DNA of 64,000 bases from Rubrivivax sp. (lineage in GTDB: Bacteria; Pseudomonadota; Gammaproteobacteria; Burkholderiales; Burkholderiaceae_C). The position numbers and the translations under genes are program-made. Every line of letters begins with the position of its first letter. The first letter of the stretch is position 1. Location of the stretch: NCBI GenBank assembly GCA_021298085.1, contig JAJTDE010000002.1:1-64000 (forward strand), in the 5' to 3' direction. The notes beneath the pieces are model-generated. The model was given only the letters and a program-made list of their open reading frames with translations. It had not been told where the DNA came from and searched no databases. Below, one piece after another: positions 31,121-40,397 of the stretch.

Positions 31121-32014
31121 ATGAGCCCTACACCCGCCCGCAAGGGCATCATCCTGGCTGGCGGTGCCGGTACGCGGCTTCACCCGGCCACGCTGGCCGT
31201 CAGCAAGCAGTTGCTGCCGGTCTACGACAAGCCGATGGTGTACTACCCCTTGTCCACCTTGATGCTGGCCGGCATCCGGGAGGTGCTGGTCATCAGCACA
31301 CCCCAGGACACGCCACGGTTCGAGGCCTTGCTGGGTGATGGTTCTGCCTGGGGCATGGACATCCAGTACTGCGTGCAGCCCAGCCCCGACGGCCTGGCGC
31401 AGGCCTTCATCCTCGGCCGGCAGTTTGTGGGCGGCTCGCCCAGCGCCCTGGTGCTGGGCGATAACATCTTCTACGGCCACGACCTGGCGCGGCTGCTGGA
31501 CCAGGCGGCCCAGCGCACCCGTGGTGCGACGGTGTTTGCTTACCACGTGCATGACCCGGAACGTTACGGCGTGGTCGAGTTTGACGGACACCAGCGCGCC
31601 CTGAGCATCGAGGAAAAGCCGTCGCAGCCTAAGAGCAACTATGCGGTCACCGGGCTGTACTTCTACGACAACCAGGTCTGTGACATTGCGGCCGGCATCC
31701 GCCCCAGTGCACGTGGCGAACTCGAGATCACGGCCGTGAACGCCCAGTACCTGGCACAGAACCAGCTGCAGGTGGAGATCATGGGCCGGGGTTATGCCTG
31801 GCTCGACACCGGCACACACGACAGCCTGCTGGATGCCGGCCAGTTCATCGCCACCCTGGAGCGGCGTCAGGGTCTGAAGGTGGCCTGTCCGGAGGAAGTG
31901 GCCTGGCGGCGCGGCTGGATCGACGACGAGCAGCTGCAGCGGCTGGCCAAGCCGCTGTCGAAGAATGCCTACGGGCAGTATCTGCAAAACGTGCTGCGCG
32001 ACAAGGCCTGGTGA
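31121..32014 (+). CDS. rfbA: Glucose-1-phosphate thymidylyltransferase
   Basis: [54 protein letters not shown]. Confidence 0.97.
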   Translation: MSPTPARKGIILAGGAGTRLHPATLAVSKQLLPVYDKPMVYYPLSTLMLAGIREVLVISTPQDTPRFEALLGDGSAWGMDIQYCVQPSPDGLAQAFILGRQFVGGSPSALVLGDNIFYGHDLARLLDQAAQRTRGATVFAYHVHDPERYGVVEFDGHQRALSIEEKPSQPKSNYAVTGLYFYDNQVCDIAAGIRPSARGELEITAVNAQYLAQNQLQVEIMGRGYAWLDTGTHDSLLDAGQFIATLERRQGLKVACPEEVAWRRGWIDDEQLQRLAKPLSKNAYGQYLQNVLRDKAW

Positions 32015-32583
32015 TGAAGCTGGTCCAGACCGAGCTTCCAGGGGTGCTGATCGTTGAGCCTGCGGTCTTTGCCGATGACCGTGGCTGGTTCATGGAGAGC
32101 TTCAACGAGACCCGGTGGGCTGATGCCCTCAGCGCCTTGGATGAGCCTGTTCCACGCCGCTTTGTGCAGGACAACCATTCGTGCAGCCATGCGGGCGTGC
32201 TGCGCGGCCTGCACTATCAGCTTCCACCCCACGCGCAGGGCAAACTCGTCAGGGTGGTCAAGGGTTCGGCATTTGATGTCGCGGTGGACCTGCGCAGGGC
32301 TTCGCCGCATTTCGGCCGTTGGTTCGGCGTCGAGTTGAGCGCCACCAATCGCCGACAGCTGTGGGTGCCCGAGGGCTTCGGGCATGGTTTTGTGGCGCTC
32401 GAGGATGACACCCACTTCCTCTACAAGACCACCGACGTCTACGACAAGGCCAGCGAGCGAGCGATTCGCTGGGATGACCCTCAGTTGGCCATCGCCTGGC
32501 CGCTCCAGGGAGGCTCGCTGCCGCTGCGGGTGTCTGACAAGGACCAGGCGGCGCCTGCTTTCGCGCAGGCCGATACCTATTGA
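32011..32583 (+). CDS. rfbC: dTDP-4-dehydrorhamnose 3,5-epimerase
   Basis: [64 protein letters not shown]. Confidence 0.97.
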   Translation: MMKLVQTELPGVLIVEPAVFADDRGWFMESFNETRWADALSALDEPVPRRFVQDNHSCSHAGVLRGLHYQLPPHAQGKLVRVVKGSAFDVAVDLRRASPHFGRWFGVELSATNRRQLWVPEGFGHGFVALEDDTHFLYKTTDVYDKASERAIRWDDPQLAIAWPLQGGSLPLRVSDKDQAAPAFAQADTY

Positions 32584-32850
32584 TGAGGCGGCGAGCCGAA
32601 CGGCGCTGCTCGCAGGCCAGGCGAGGCGATGGCCCCCCGATGTCGCGGGCCCGCATTTGCGGGCAAGTGCGTCGGCAAGGTCGCGCGGATTTGGCAGTGG
32701 AAGTAGCATTCGCGCCACGGGCTGTGACAAGAGTTTTCCGGCCCGAAGCCAGGGAAGGTTCCATGTCAGTCCATTCAGTCGTAAGCACCCGACGCTGCAC
32801 ACTGCGCATCACAGCGACACCCGCCGGCGCGCGCCTCGCGCCTGCTGCTG

Positions 32851-34146
32851 GTGTGGCCCTTTCCGCCTGAGCGCCAGATGGCTCACCGCGCTGTGCCGCC
32901 TGACTTCTCTCGCGATGTCCATTGCGTGTTTGGCCTGCCGTTGGATGCCGTCACGGAAGATCAGGCCTTGTACCAGCTGCAGCACGCCGCACGCTCGGGC
33001 ACCCGCTGCTTCCTGTCGACACCCAACCTCAGCTTTGCAGCGGGCTGCATGGCTGATGTCGACTTTCGCCAGTCGGTGGTCAACAGTGACCTGAGCACCG
33101 CCGATGGCGCGCCCATCGTCTGGCTGGCGCGCCTCATGGGCGCGCCTTTGCCAGAGCGGGTCACTGGCTCCAACCTCTTTGACAGGCTGTCCGAGACCTC
33201 TTCACCGCCGGTGTCGGTCTATCTGTTTGGCGGCCCTGATGGCACCGCCGAGCGCGCTGCGCAGCAGTTGCGTGCCCGCCACAAGGCGGGCGTCGACGTG
33301 GTGGGCTGGTGCTCGCCTGGCTTTGCGCCGCTGGAAGCCATCAGCGGTCCTGCGTTCACCGACCCGATCAACGCCGCCGCCCCGCAGTTTGTGGTGGTGG
33401 CGCTGGGTGCCCGCAAGGGTCAGGCCTGGATCGAACGCAATTGGCCGCAGTTGCAGGCACCCGTCATCAGCCATCTTGGCGCCGTCATCAACTTTGTGGC
33501 TGGCACCGTCACCCGCGCACCGCGCTGGGTTCAGCGTACTGGGATGGAGTGGTTGTGGCGCATCAAGGAAGAGCCTGAGCTCTGGCGCCGCTACTGGAAT
33601 GATGGTCGGACTTTTCTGAAGTACCTGTTCACCGGTGCGCTGCCCTGGGCGGTGGTGCGTGTGACGGGGCGGCTGGGTGGCGCGGGGCCGAATACGCCCT
33701 TGGTGATCACACAGGTGTCTGGCACTCAGCAGTACGTGCTGGAGGGGGCAGCCATTAACGGTGACGCGTTGTTGCCGCTGCGCCAGTTGTTTGCCCGCAG
33801 CTGCCAGGATGACGCTGCGTTGTCGCTGGACTTGCGGGGCCTGACACAGCTGGGCACAGGCTTCATCGCGTTGCTGCAGCTGATGGACGCCTGGCACCGG
33901 GCACGGTTTGGCCGTGGCACCGTGGTTCACGCGTCGGCGCACGTGCGCCGGGCCTTGCGGTGGGCTGGAGCGCATCACCTGTTGGACAGCACCGCGGCCG
34001 ACCAGGGTGCAGACCCGACAACTGGTGCACGTGCCGTTGCCCTGCCGGCAGCGGGCGCTTACAGTCGGAGCCCCACCCCGAGCAGGAACGGCCATGGAGA
34101 TGACCAACCCCAACTTGCTGAGCCGCGAGCCGCGTACCGACGCTGA
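32851..34146 (+). CDS. WecB/TagA/CpsF (WecG-like, GT26) glycosyltransferase with C-terminal STAS-like domain
   Basis: GT26 motifs (STPNLSFAA, NSDLSTADGAPIVWLARLMGAPLPERVTGSNL, GAVINFVAGTVTRAPRWVQRTGMEWLWRIKEEP) followed by ALSLDLRGLTQLGTGFIALLQLMDAW STAS-like segment. Start codon uncertain (32851 or 32881). Confidence 0.85.
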   Translation: MWPFPPERQMAHRAVPPDFSRDVHCVFGLPLDAVTEDQALYQLQHAARSGTRCFLSTPNLSFAAGCMADVDFRQSVVNSDLSTADGAPIVWLARLMGAPLPERVTGSNLFDRLSETSSPPVSVYLFGGPDGTAERAAQQLRARHKAGVDVVGWCSPGFAPLEAISGPAFTDPINAAAPQFVVVALGARKGQAWIERNWPQLQAPVISHLGAVINFVAGTVTRAPRWVQRTGMEWLWRIKEEPELWRRYWNDGRTFLKYLFTGALPWAVVRVTGRLGGAGPNTPLVITQVSGTQQYVLEGAAINGDALLPLRQLFARSCQDDAALSLDLRGLTQLGTGFIALLQLMDAWHRARFGRGTVVHASAHVRRALRWAGAHHLLDSTAADQGADPTTGARAVALPAAGAYSRSPTPSRNGHGDDQPQLAEPRAAYRR

Positions 34147-35446
34147 CTGGCTCGCTGCCCACTGGATGCCCTTCACGGGTAACCGAGACTTCAAGGCCCA
34201 CCCGCGGCTGTTCACATCCGCCTCTGGCGCCTACCTGACCACCCACGATGGCCGGCGCGTGTTCGACACGCTGTCGTCTCTGTGGTGCGTGGGTCTCGGC
34301 CACGGCCGCAAGGAGCTGGTCGACGCCGTGGCACGCCAGATGGCCACGCTCGACTACTCCCCCGCGTTCCAGTTTGGCCACCCAGTGTCGTTTGAGCTGG
34401 CCAACAAGATCGTGGAGCACATGCCGCCAGGGCTCAACCGGGTGTTCTTCACCGGTTCAGGTTCAGAGGCCGCCGACACGTCCATGAAGATGGCGCGTGC
34501 CTACTGGCGGCTGAAGGGCCAAGCTGGCAAGACACGCTTCATCGGCCGCGTGAAGGGCTACCACGGCGTCAACTTCGGTGGCATCTCCGTGGGTGGCATG
34601 GTGGCCAACCGCAAGATGTTTGGCCAAGGTGTCGAAGCCGATCATCTGGCCCATACGCAGCCGCCCAATGGCAGCTTCTACCGCGGCATGCCGCCCAAGG
34701 GCGCCGAGATGGCCGATGAGCTGCTGGGGCTGATCGGCCTCCAGGATGCCTCCACCATCGCGGCCGTCATCGTCGAGCCGTTCTCAGGCTCGGGTGGCGT
34801 GGTGGTTCCGCCCCAGGGCTACCTGCAACGCCTGCGCGAGATCTGCACGGCACACAACATCCTGCTGATCTTCGATGAGGTGATCACCGGGTTTGGTCGT
34901 TGTGGTGCGTGGACAGGCGCTGAAGCCTTTGGTGTCACACCCGACATCCTCAACATTGCCAAGCAGGTGACCAACGGGGTTCAGCCGCTTGGCGCCGTGG
35001 TGGCCAAGCAGGAGATCTACGACACGTTCATGGCCAACGGCGGCCCTGACTACATGCTGGAGTTTGCCCACGGCTACACCTACTCCGCCCACCCCGTGGC
35101 CTGTGCGGCGGGCGTGGCGGGCATTGCGCTGCTCGAGCAGGAAAATGCGATCGACCGCGTGCGTGAACTGGCGCCGTACTTCGAGAAGGCGGTGCACAGC
35201 CTGTGCACCGCCAAGCATGTGGGCGATATCCGCAACTTTGGTCTGGCCGCAGGGATCACGCTCCTGCCTGCACCGGGTGAACCTGCTCGGCGGCCCTACG
35301 AGTTGTCCATGGCCATGCTGAAGAAGGGCTTCTACCTGCGTTTCAGTGGCGACACCGTGGCACTGGCGCCGCCGTTCATCAGCACCCGTGAAGAACTCGA
35401 CAGCACCGTCAATGCGCTGGGCGAGTGCCTGAACAGCGTGGACTGA
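34094..35446 (+). CDS. Class-III aminotransferase (omega-amino acid/beta-alanine:pyruvate type)
   Basis: HWMPFTGNRDFKAHPRLFTSASGAYLTTHDGRRVFDTLSSLWCVGLGHGRKEL; LLIFDEVITGFGRCGAWTGAEAFGVTPDILNIAKQVTNG. Confidence 0.93.
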   Translation: MEMTNPNLLSREPRTDADWLAAHWMPFTGNRDFKAHPRLFTSASGAYLTTHDGRRVFDTLSSLWCVGLGHGRKELVDAVARQMATLDYSPAFQFGHPVSFELANKIVEHMPPGLNRVFFTGSGSEAADTSMKMARAYWRLKGQAGKTRFIGRVKGYHGVNFGGISVGGMVANRKMFGQGVEADHLAHTQPPNGSFYRGMPPKGAEMADELLGLIGLQDASTIAAVIVEPFSGSGGVVVPPQGYLQRLREICTAHNILLIFDEVITGFGRCGAWTGAEAFGVTPDILNIAKQVTNGVQPLGAVVAKQEIYDTFMANGGPDYMLEFAHGYTYSAHPVACAAGVAGIALLEQENAIDRVRELAPYFEKAVHSLCTAKHVGDIRNFGLAAGITLLPAPGEPARRPYELSMAMLKKGFYLRFSGDTVALAPPFISTREELDSTVNALGECLNSVD

Positions 35447-35473
35447 GCACCTTCGCCGTCAACGCGACACAAG

Positions 35474-35506
35474 AAAGGGCTGGTGCCTGCACCAGCCCCT
35501 TTTTTT
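35474..35506. terminator. Probable bidirectional intrinsic terminator between convergent genes
   Basis: gggctggtg-cctg-caccagccc stem flanked by aagaaa on the left and ttttttt on the right, between convergent CDS ends. Confidence 0.8.
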
Positions 35507-35533
35507 GCGTCTGGCTGCCCGGCTGGTGCGTGA

Positions 35534-37294
35534 TCAGACGCAGCCCGGGAACGCGCAGGTCATGATGCGACCATCGCCCAGCATGTGCGAGCCACCCGAC
35601 AGCCCGGGGTTGATCACGCGGCGCACCCATGTCTCCATGATGGCCGGGTTCCAGCCATCCATCCAGTCGGCGTGGCCGGAGGAGCCCGGGGGCGAGCCGT
35701 TGATGTCGCTCGATAGGCGCCACGTGGAGCTGTCGCCAAAGGTGGTCTCGTAATGCACGTGGATGGACAGCTCGGGCGTGGGCACCGGGTGGGAGGCTGG
35801 GCAGCGGCCACCCGACGGATAGGCCACGTGGCTCTTGTGATCGGGGGAGGTCAGGTTCACGCCGTCCCAACACTGCGGGAACTCCACATCCATCGTCACG
35901 GTGCCAGAGCAGCTGGGAATGAAGGGCTGGCGACCGCCCCCGTTGCAGGTGTACCAGACCTGCGGCTGCGGCCCGGTGCTGGAACCGGTGCCCGCAATCA
36001 TCCGGAAGCCTGCCGGCCAGGGTTTGACCGCGGCGTCGGCGATGCCGGCATAACCCGTCTTGTAGTAGACGTGGATCAGCTTGGGTGCCAGCGGCCTGCC
36101 GTTGCGGGTGTCGATCATCGAGGGCACCCAATACGCCGAGCGGTTGGCCATGCCACCGCGGCACGTGCCGTTGCCCGAGTTGGCGATCGACTGCGGCGTG
36201 CTGTCGAACCGTGCACCCGTGTTGCCGAAGTAGGTATGCAGATGCGTGGCGTTCTGCCGGCCAGGGAATATCAGTGCGTCGTCGAAATTCATATGGCTGT
36301 ATTGGCAGACATTCCGGAAGGCACCCACTGCATTGCCAGAGTCGCGCTTGGGCATCTCACCCGTGAAGGTGATGTCCAGCGTGCCTGACCCTGCTCGCGC
36401 AGGTGGGATCAGCGCCGCGTTCACCGTGGGCAGATGCCCAAAGCTGGGCGGAGGCGGCGGCGGCGGCGGCGGCGGCGGAGGCGGAGGCGGAGGCGGAGGC
36501 GGCGGCGGAGGAGGAGGCGGCGGAGGCGGCGGCGGCGGCGGAGCGGCCCCGTCCGTGCGCACGAAGCGGAACTTGTCCACGTCGGCCGACGGAAGGTCGC
36601 TGGCGTCGCGCTGGATCCTGATCACCGAGACCCCAACGGGCAGCTTCAGCCGAGCCACCGCACCCTCGTTGAACTTGTCCCAGCCGCCCGTGTTGGCCAG
36701 CGACAACTGAGCTGCCCGCACACCATTGACGTAGACGCTGAGGTTGCGGGCAGACTCGTTGCCATTGGCGTAACGCAGGTTGAGGTCAAACGCTGACGCT
36801 CTGGACGATCTGACTTGCAGCTCGACAAAGGCGCCCTGGACATGGAACCAGCCCACGCTCTTCTTGCCGGAGGCGTTGCTGACATCCATGACCCGGGCGC
36901 CGCCCCCAAGACGTCCTTTTTCTGCTTCAAACCAGAACGACGCCCAGGTGGTGGGCGCGGCACTCTGCGCGATGAGCATCCCATTGCTGTCGGCGGCCAG
37001 CGGATCGGCGAGGTCCAGGTCCAGGATCTCGCCGCCACTGCCGACCTCTCCCGGATTCAGCGTTCCGTCGGACGGTGGCGCTCCGACAGCCGTGACGTCA
37101 CCCGTTCCGGGGCCGGGCGCCGGGCCGGTGGCCACCGGGCCAGGTGCGTCGGCCGCGGGTCCGCTGCTGGTGCTGGCACCGGGGTCCGATGCACCACCGC
37201 AACCCGCGATCAGGGCACAAGCCAACGCAACCGGAGCCATTGGAAGCCGCCACTTGGCGGCGGTCAAAGTCGGCAGGGAGAGGCGTTTTGCCAT
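35534..37294 (-). CDS. Predicted lipoprotein: CBM6/35-like module - polyproline linker - DUF1996 domain
   Basis: Start ATG at 37294 gives MAKRLSLPTLTAAKWRLPMAPVALACALIAGCGG lipobox; FWFEAEKGRL...VDKFRFVR CBM-like; about 32 Pro; DUF1996 hallmarks HLHTYFGN, FPQCWDG, SHVAYPSGGRCPASHPVPTPEL, HADWMDGWNP. Confidence 0.88.
   Translation of the reverse strand: MAKRLSLPTLTAAKWRLPMAPVALACALIAGCGGASDPGASTSSGPAADAPGPVATGPAPGPGTGDVTAVGAPPSDGTLNPGEVGSGGEILDLDLADPLAADSNGMLIAQSAAPTTWASFWFEAEKGRLGGGARVMDVSNASGKKSVGWFHVQGAFVELQVRSSRASAFDLNLRYANGNESARNLSVYVNGVRAAQLSLANTGGWDKFNEGAVARLKLPVGVSVIRIQRDASDLPSADVDKFRFVRTDGAAPPPPPPPPPPPPPPPPPPPPPPPPPPPPPPPPSFGHLPTVNAALIPPARAGSGTLDITFTGEMPKRDSGNAVGAFRNVCQYSHMNFDDALIFPGRQNATHLHTYFGNTGARFDSTPQSIANSGNGTCRGGMANRSAYWVPSMIDTRNGRPLAPKLIHVYYKTGYAGIADAAVKPWPAGFRMIAGTGSSTGPQPQVWYTCNGGGRQPFIPSCSGTVTMDVEFPQCWDGVNLTSPDHKSHVAYPSGGRCPASHPVPTPELSIHVHYETTFGDSSTWRLSSDINGSPPGSSGHADWMDGWNPAIMETWVRRVINPGLSGGSHMLGDGRIMTCAFPGCV
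36446..36541. repeat. (GGC/GGA)n trinucleotide tract encoding about 32 prolines on the minus strand
   Basis: Uninterrupted ggg/cgg/agg codons (read as CCN on minus strand); opens all three + frames as poly-Gly, poly-Ala/Glu and poly-Arg. Confidence 0.95.
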
Positions 37295-37714
37295 GGGGTA
37301 CTCCGTTCTCAACGACGATCCTGGGCCTGAGCCCGTGTTGTGTGGGCGCCTGTTTCGGCGCCCGCTCGTAGCCCTGTTCAAGAGCTGGTGTCGAGACGGT
37401 AAGTCGGTTTGGATGGAGTGTCCGTAAACCGATGTGAGCACCCGCAAAGGTTCTGTAGCCCGCCGTTACGGTGAGCTTTGCCAATTGCGTCACGAAGACC
37501 GCGCGTTGACCCGCCCCGTTTGTGAGGCATCACACGCAGGCAGAGGCGGTGTCGCAGCCCCGGCGCGTTACGGCTTCTGAAGACCGTTTCGGCTGCTGCA
37601 GCGTGTCGCAGGCTTGTCGCAATATTGATCCGTGACTTACAGCACAAGCCCCCCCTGAACGAGTGGGTCTAGCCCCTCCACCGAGGCCGGGGTTACCGCG
37701 CCCGTGGGCCGAGC

Positions 37715-39109
37715 ATGAGGTGCAACCCGGGGATGACTCCCCCTTTGGCGGGTAACATAGCAGCGCCTTTGACGGTTTTTGTGTGTCCGCCGACTGCCCC
37801 TCGCCCCACCTTGACCTCCTCGTTTAAGGCCCTGCCCGTGACCCATCCCGCGCGTGTCGCGTACCTCATCAACCAGTACCCCGGCATCAGCCACACCTTC
37901 ATTCGCCGGGAGATCCTGGCGTTGGAAGCGGTTGGTCTGCCCATCGCCCGGTTTTCACTGCGCGGTTGGAGCGATTCACTCACGGACCCAACCGACGAAG
38001 CAGAACGTCGGAAGACGCGCTATGTTCTGCGCGGTGGTGCGTGGGGCTTGTTGACCGGAGTGGTCCGCGCCTGCGCGCGCAGCCCGGCGCGCGCCTGGTC
38101 GGCGTGGCAGACCATGTGGGCCATGCGTGCAGGTCATGACCGTTCGCTCCCTTATTACTTCGCCTACTGGGCTGAAGGGGCTGTCTTGGCCAACTGGCTT
38201 GTCGATGCCGGCATCGGCCATCTGCATGCGCACTTCGGGACGAACTCAGCGACGGTAGCGCTGCTGGCCAGTCGTTTCAGCGGGGTTGGTTACAGCTTTA
38301 CCGTGCATGGTCCCGAAGAGTTTGACCGGCCAGCCGCCGTCAGCCTGCCGCTGAAGATCGCGCAGTCGCGGTTTGTCGTGGGCATCAGTTCCTTTGGCCG
38401 CTCGCAGCTCTACCGCTGGACTGACCGACAGGCCTGGTCGAAGGTGCACGTGGTGCACTGTGGGCTGGAAGCGGACTTCTCTGCGGTGATTACGGCTCCG
38501 CCGGCGGGCACGTCACCGTCGGGCGACTTTGTCTGTGTCGGCCGGCTGTGTGAACAAAAGGGCCAGCTTCTGCTGGTCGAAGCGCTGGCGCGGCTGCGCG
38601 ATCGAGGCTGTCGTGCGAGCCTGGTGCTGGCTGGCGATGGCCCGATGCGGGCCGACGTGGAGGCCCTTGCCAGCGAACGCGGTGTCAGCGACCAGATCCG
38701 CATCACGGGGTGGATCAGCAGTTCTCAGGTGCGCGAAGAGCTGTTGGCCGCACGCTGCATGGTCCTGCCCAGCTTTGCCGAAGGGCTTCCCGTGGTGATC
38801 ATGGAGGCGATGGCGGTGGCGCGGCCGGTCATCTCCACCTACGTGGCGGGTATCCCAGAGCTCGTCCAGCCGGGGCAGACGGGCTGGCTGGTCGCCGCAG
38901 GCGATGTCGAACAACTGGCAGACGCCATGGAACACAGCTTCCGGCAGGGCACAGACGAGTGGTACCTGATGGGTGAAGCGGGCCGTGCGCGCGTGGCGCA
39001 GCGGCACGCCATCGGCACCGAGGCTGCCAAGCTGCGGCGGCTGTTCGAGGCTGCGTTGCTGGATGTCAAGGGCTCGCAGCCCGCTCCCTCGCCCAACCAT
39101 GTGGGTTGA
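37715..39109 (+). CDS. Glycosyltransferase family 4 (colanic acid/EPS type)
   Basis: YLINQYPGISHTFIRREILALE; HLHAHFGTNSATVALLASR; FVCVGRLCEQKGQLLLVEALARL; LPSFAEGLPVVIMEAMAVARPVISTYVAGIPELV. Start uncertain (ATG 37715/37733 or GTG 37838). Confidence 0.9.
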   Translation: MRCNPGMTPPLAGNIAAPLTVFVCPPTAPRPTLTSSFKALPVTHPARVAYLINQYPGISHTFIRREILALEAVGLPIARFSLRGWSDSLTDPTDEAERRKTRYVLRGGAWGLLTGVVRACARSPARAWSAWQTMWAMRAGHDRSLPYYFAYWAEGAVLANWLVDAGIGHLHAHFGTNSATVALLASRFSGVGYSFTVHGPEEFDRPAAVSLPLKIAQSRFVVGISSFGRSQLYRWTDRQAWSKVHVVHCGLEADFSAVITAPPAGTSPSGDFVCVGRLCEQKGQLLLVEALARLRDRGCRASLVLAGDGPMRADVEALASERGVSDQIRITGWISSSQVREELLAARCMVLPSFAEGLPVVIMEAMAVARPVISTYVAGIPELVQPGQTGWLVAAGDVEQLADAMEHSFRQGTDEWYLMGEAGRARVAQRHAIGTEAAKLRRLFEAALLDVKGSQPAPSPNHVG

Positions 39110-40316
39110 TGGCACCCTGGGCCTGATGGCCGTGGCAGCCGGTGTGCCGGCGACAATCTTCTCGCTGCAGGTGCTCGCGTCGCGGCCCTTGCCACGGACG
39201 CCGGACGATGCAGATTCGCCCGCTGTGCAGCGCGGGTCCGAGACCCTGCGTGACCCGGTGGTGGTCTTGATCCCGGCGCACAACGAGGCCGCGGGTATCA
39301 GCCGAACCCTCGCCAGTGTCATGCCGCAGCTGGGTCCGCGCGACAGGGTCGTGGTGGTGGCCGACAACTGCAGCGACGACACCGCCCAGAAAGCGCGACA
39401 GGCCGGTGCCTGGGTGACCGAGCGTGAGCACGCCGGCTTGCGGGGCAAGGGCTATGCGCTGGACCACGGTGTCCGTTGGCTGGAGCAGCAGCCACAGCCG
39501 CCGGCCGTCGTGGTGTTCCTCGACGCCGATTGCCGCCTGATGCCCGGTTCGCTGGAGCGGCTGGCCCTGGAGGTGAGCCACCGCGCGACGGCGGTTCAGG
39601 CACTGGACCTGATGCATGCGCCGCCCGGTGCGCCGTTGCGGACCCGCGTGGCCGAGTTCGCCTGGCTGGTGAAGAACCAGGTCCGACCGATGGGCGTGCG
39701 CCGCATGGGCCTGCCGTGCCAGTTGATGGGCACTGGCATGGCCATCCCCTGGGATGTCGTGAAGGACGCGCCGTTGGCTTCGGGTGCACTGGCCGAAGAC
39801 GTCGAGCTCGGGCTGACGCTGGCCGAGAGTGGCCGTGCACCGGTGTTTTGCCCGCAAGCGGCCGTGCACAGCTTCTTTCCGACGGCCGCCGCCAGTACCC
39901 AGGCTCAACGAAAGCGTTGGGAGCACGGCCACTTGTCGATGATTGCCACGCGGGGCCTGCCCTTGCTGGGCCGGGGTCTGTTGCGCGCCAACAAGCCGCT
40001 GCTGGCGATGGCGCTGGACATCTGTGTGCCGCCGCTGGCCTCCCTGGTGATGGTCCTGACGGCGCTGACCGCACTCACGGGTGCTGCGTCGCTGCTGCTG
40101 AGCAGCAGCCTGTGGCCCTTTGTCTTGGCGGCGGCCAGCCTGGCCAGCGTGGCGACAGCGGTGCTCTGGGCGTGGCACCGCGACGCCCGCCACGTGATCA
40201 GTGCGGCAGAATTGTCGTCCATTCCCGCCTACGTGCTGCGCAAGCTGCCGCTCTACCTGGATGCGCTGCGGGGCCGCAAGGCCACCTGGCAGCGGACCAA
40301 GCGGGATGACGACTGA
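39099..40316 (+). CDS. Glycosyltransferase family 2 membrane protein
   Basis: VVVLIPAHNEAAGISRTLASV; VVVVADNCSDDTAQKARQAGA; QAQRKRWEHGHL (QxxRW-like); C-terminal TM segments. Confidence 0.9.
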   Translation: MWVDGTLGLMAVAAGVPATIFSLQVLASRPLPRTPDDADSPAVQRGSETLRDPVVVLIPAHNEAAGISRTLASVMPQLGPRDRVVVVADNCSDDTAQKARQAGAWVTEREHAGLRGKGYALDHGVRWLEQQPQPPAVVVFLDADCRLMPGSLERLALEVSHRATAVQALDLMHAPPGAPLRTRVAEFAWLVKNQVRPMGVRRMGLPCQLMGTGMAIPWDVVKDAPLASGALAEDVELGLTLAESGRAPVFCPQAAVHSFFPTAAASTQAQRKRWEHGHLSMIATRGLPLLGRGLLRANKPLLAMALDICVPPLASLVMVLTALTALTGAASLLLSSSLWPFVLAAASLASVATAVLWAWHRDARHVISAAELSSIPAYVLRKLPLYLDALRGRKATWQRTKRDDD

Positions 40317-40397
40317 GAACTGCTGCGCGGTGGCTGGCTGCTGAATCGCGCTGCCACGCGCGAGATCCGCAGCGCCGTGTGCCTCAGCGCCGCAGCT

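Noticed and set aside
32580-32870. Short ORFs between rfbC and the WecG-like gene (32580..32870, 32384..33094)
   Set aside because: No domain-like sequence; most likely intergenic leader.
36246-36796. + strand poly-Gly/poly-Ala/poly-Arg ORFs
   Set aside because: By-product of the GGC/GGA triplet tract, which keeps all frames open; the minus-strand DUF1996 frame has real domains on both sides.
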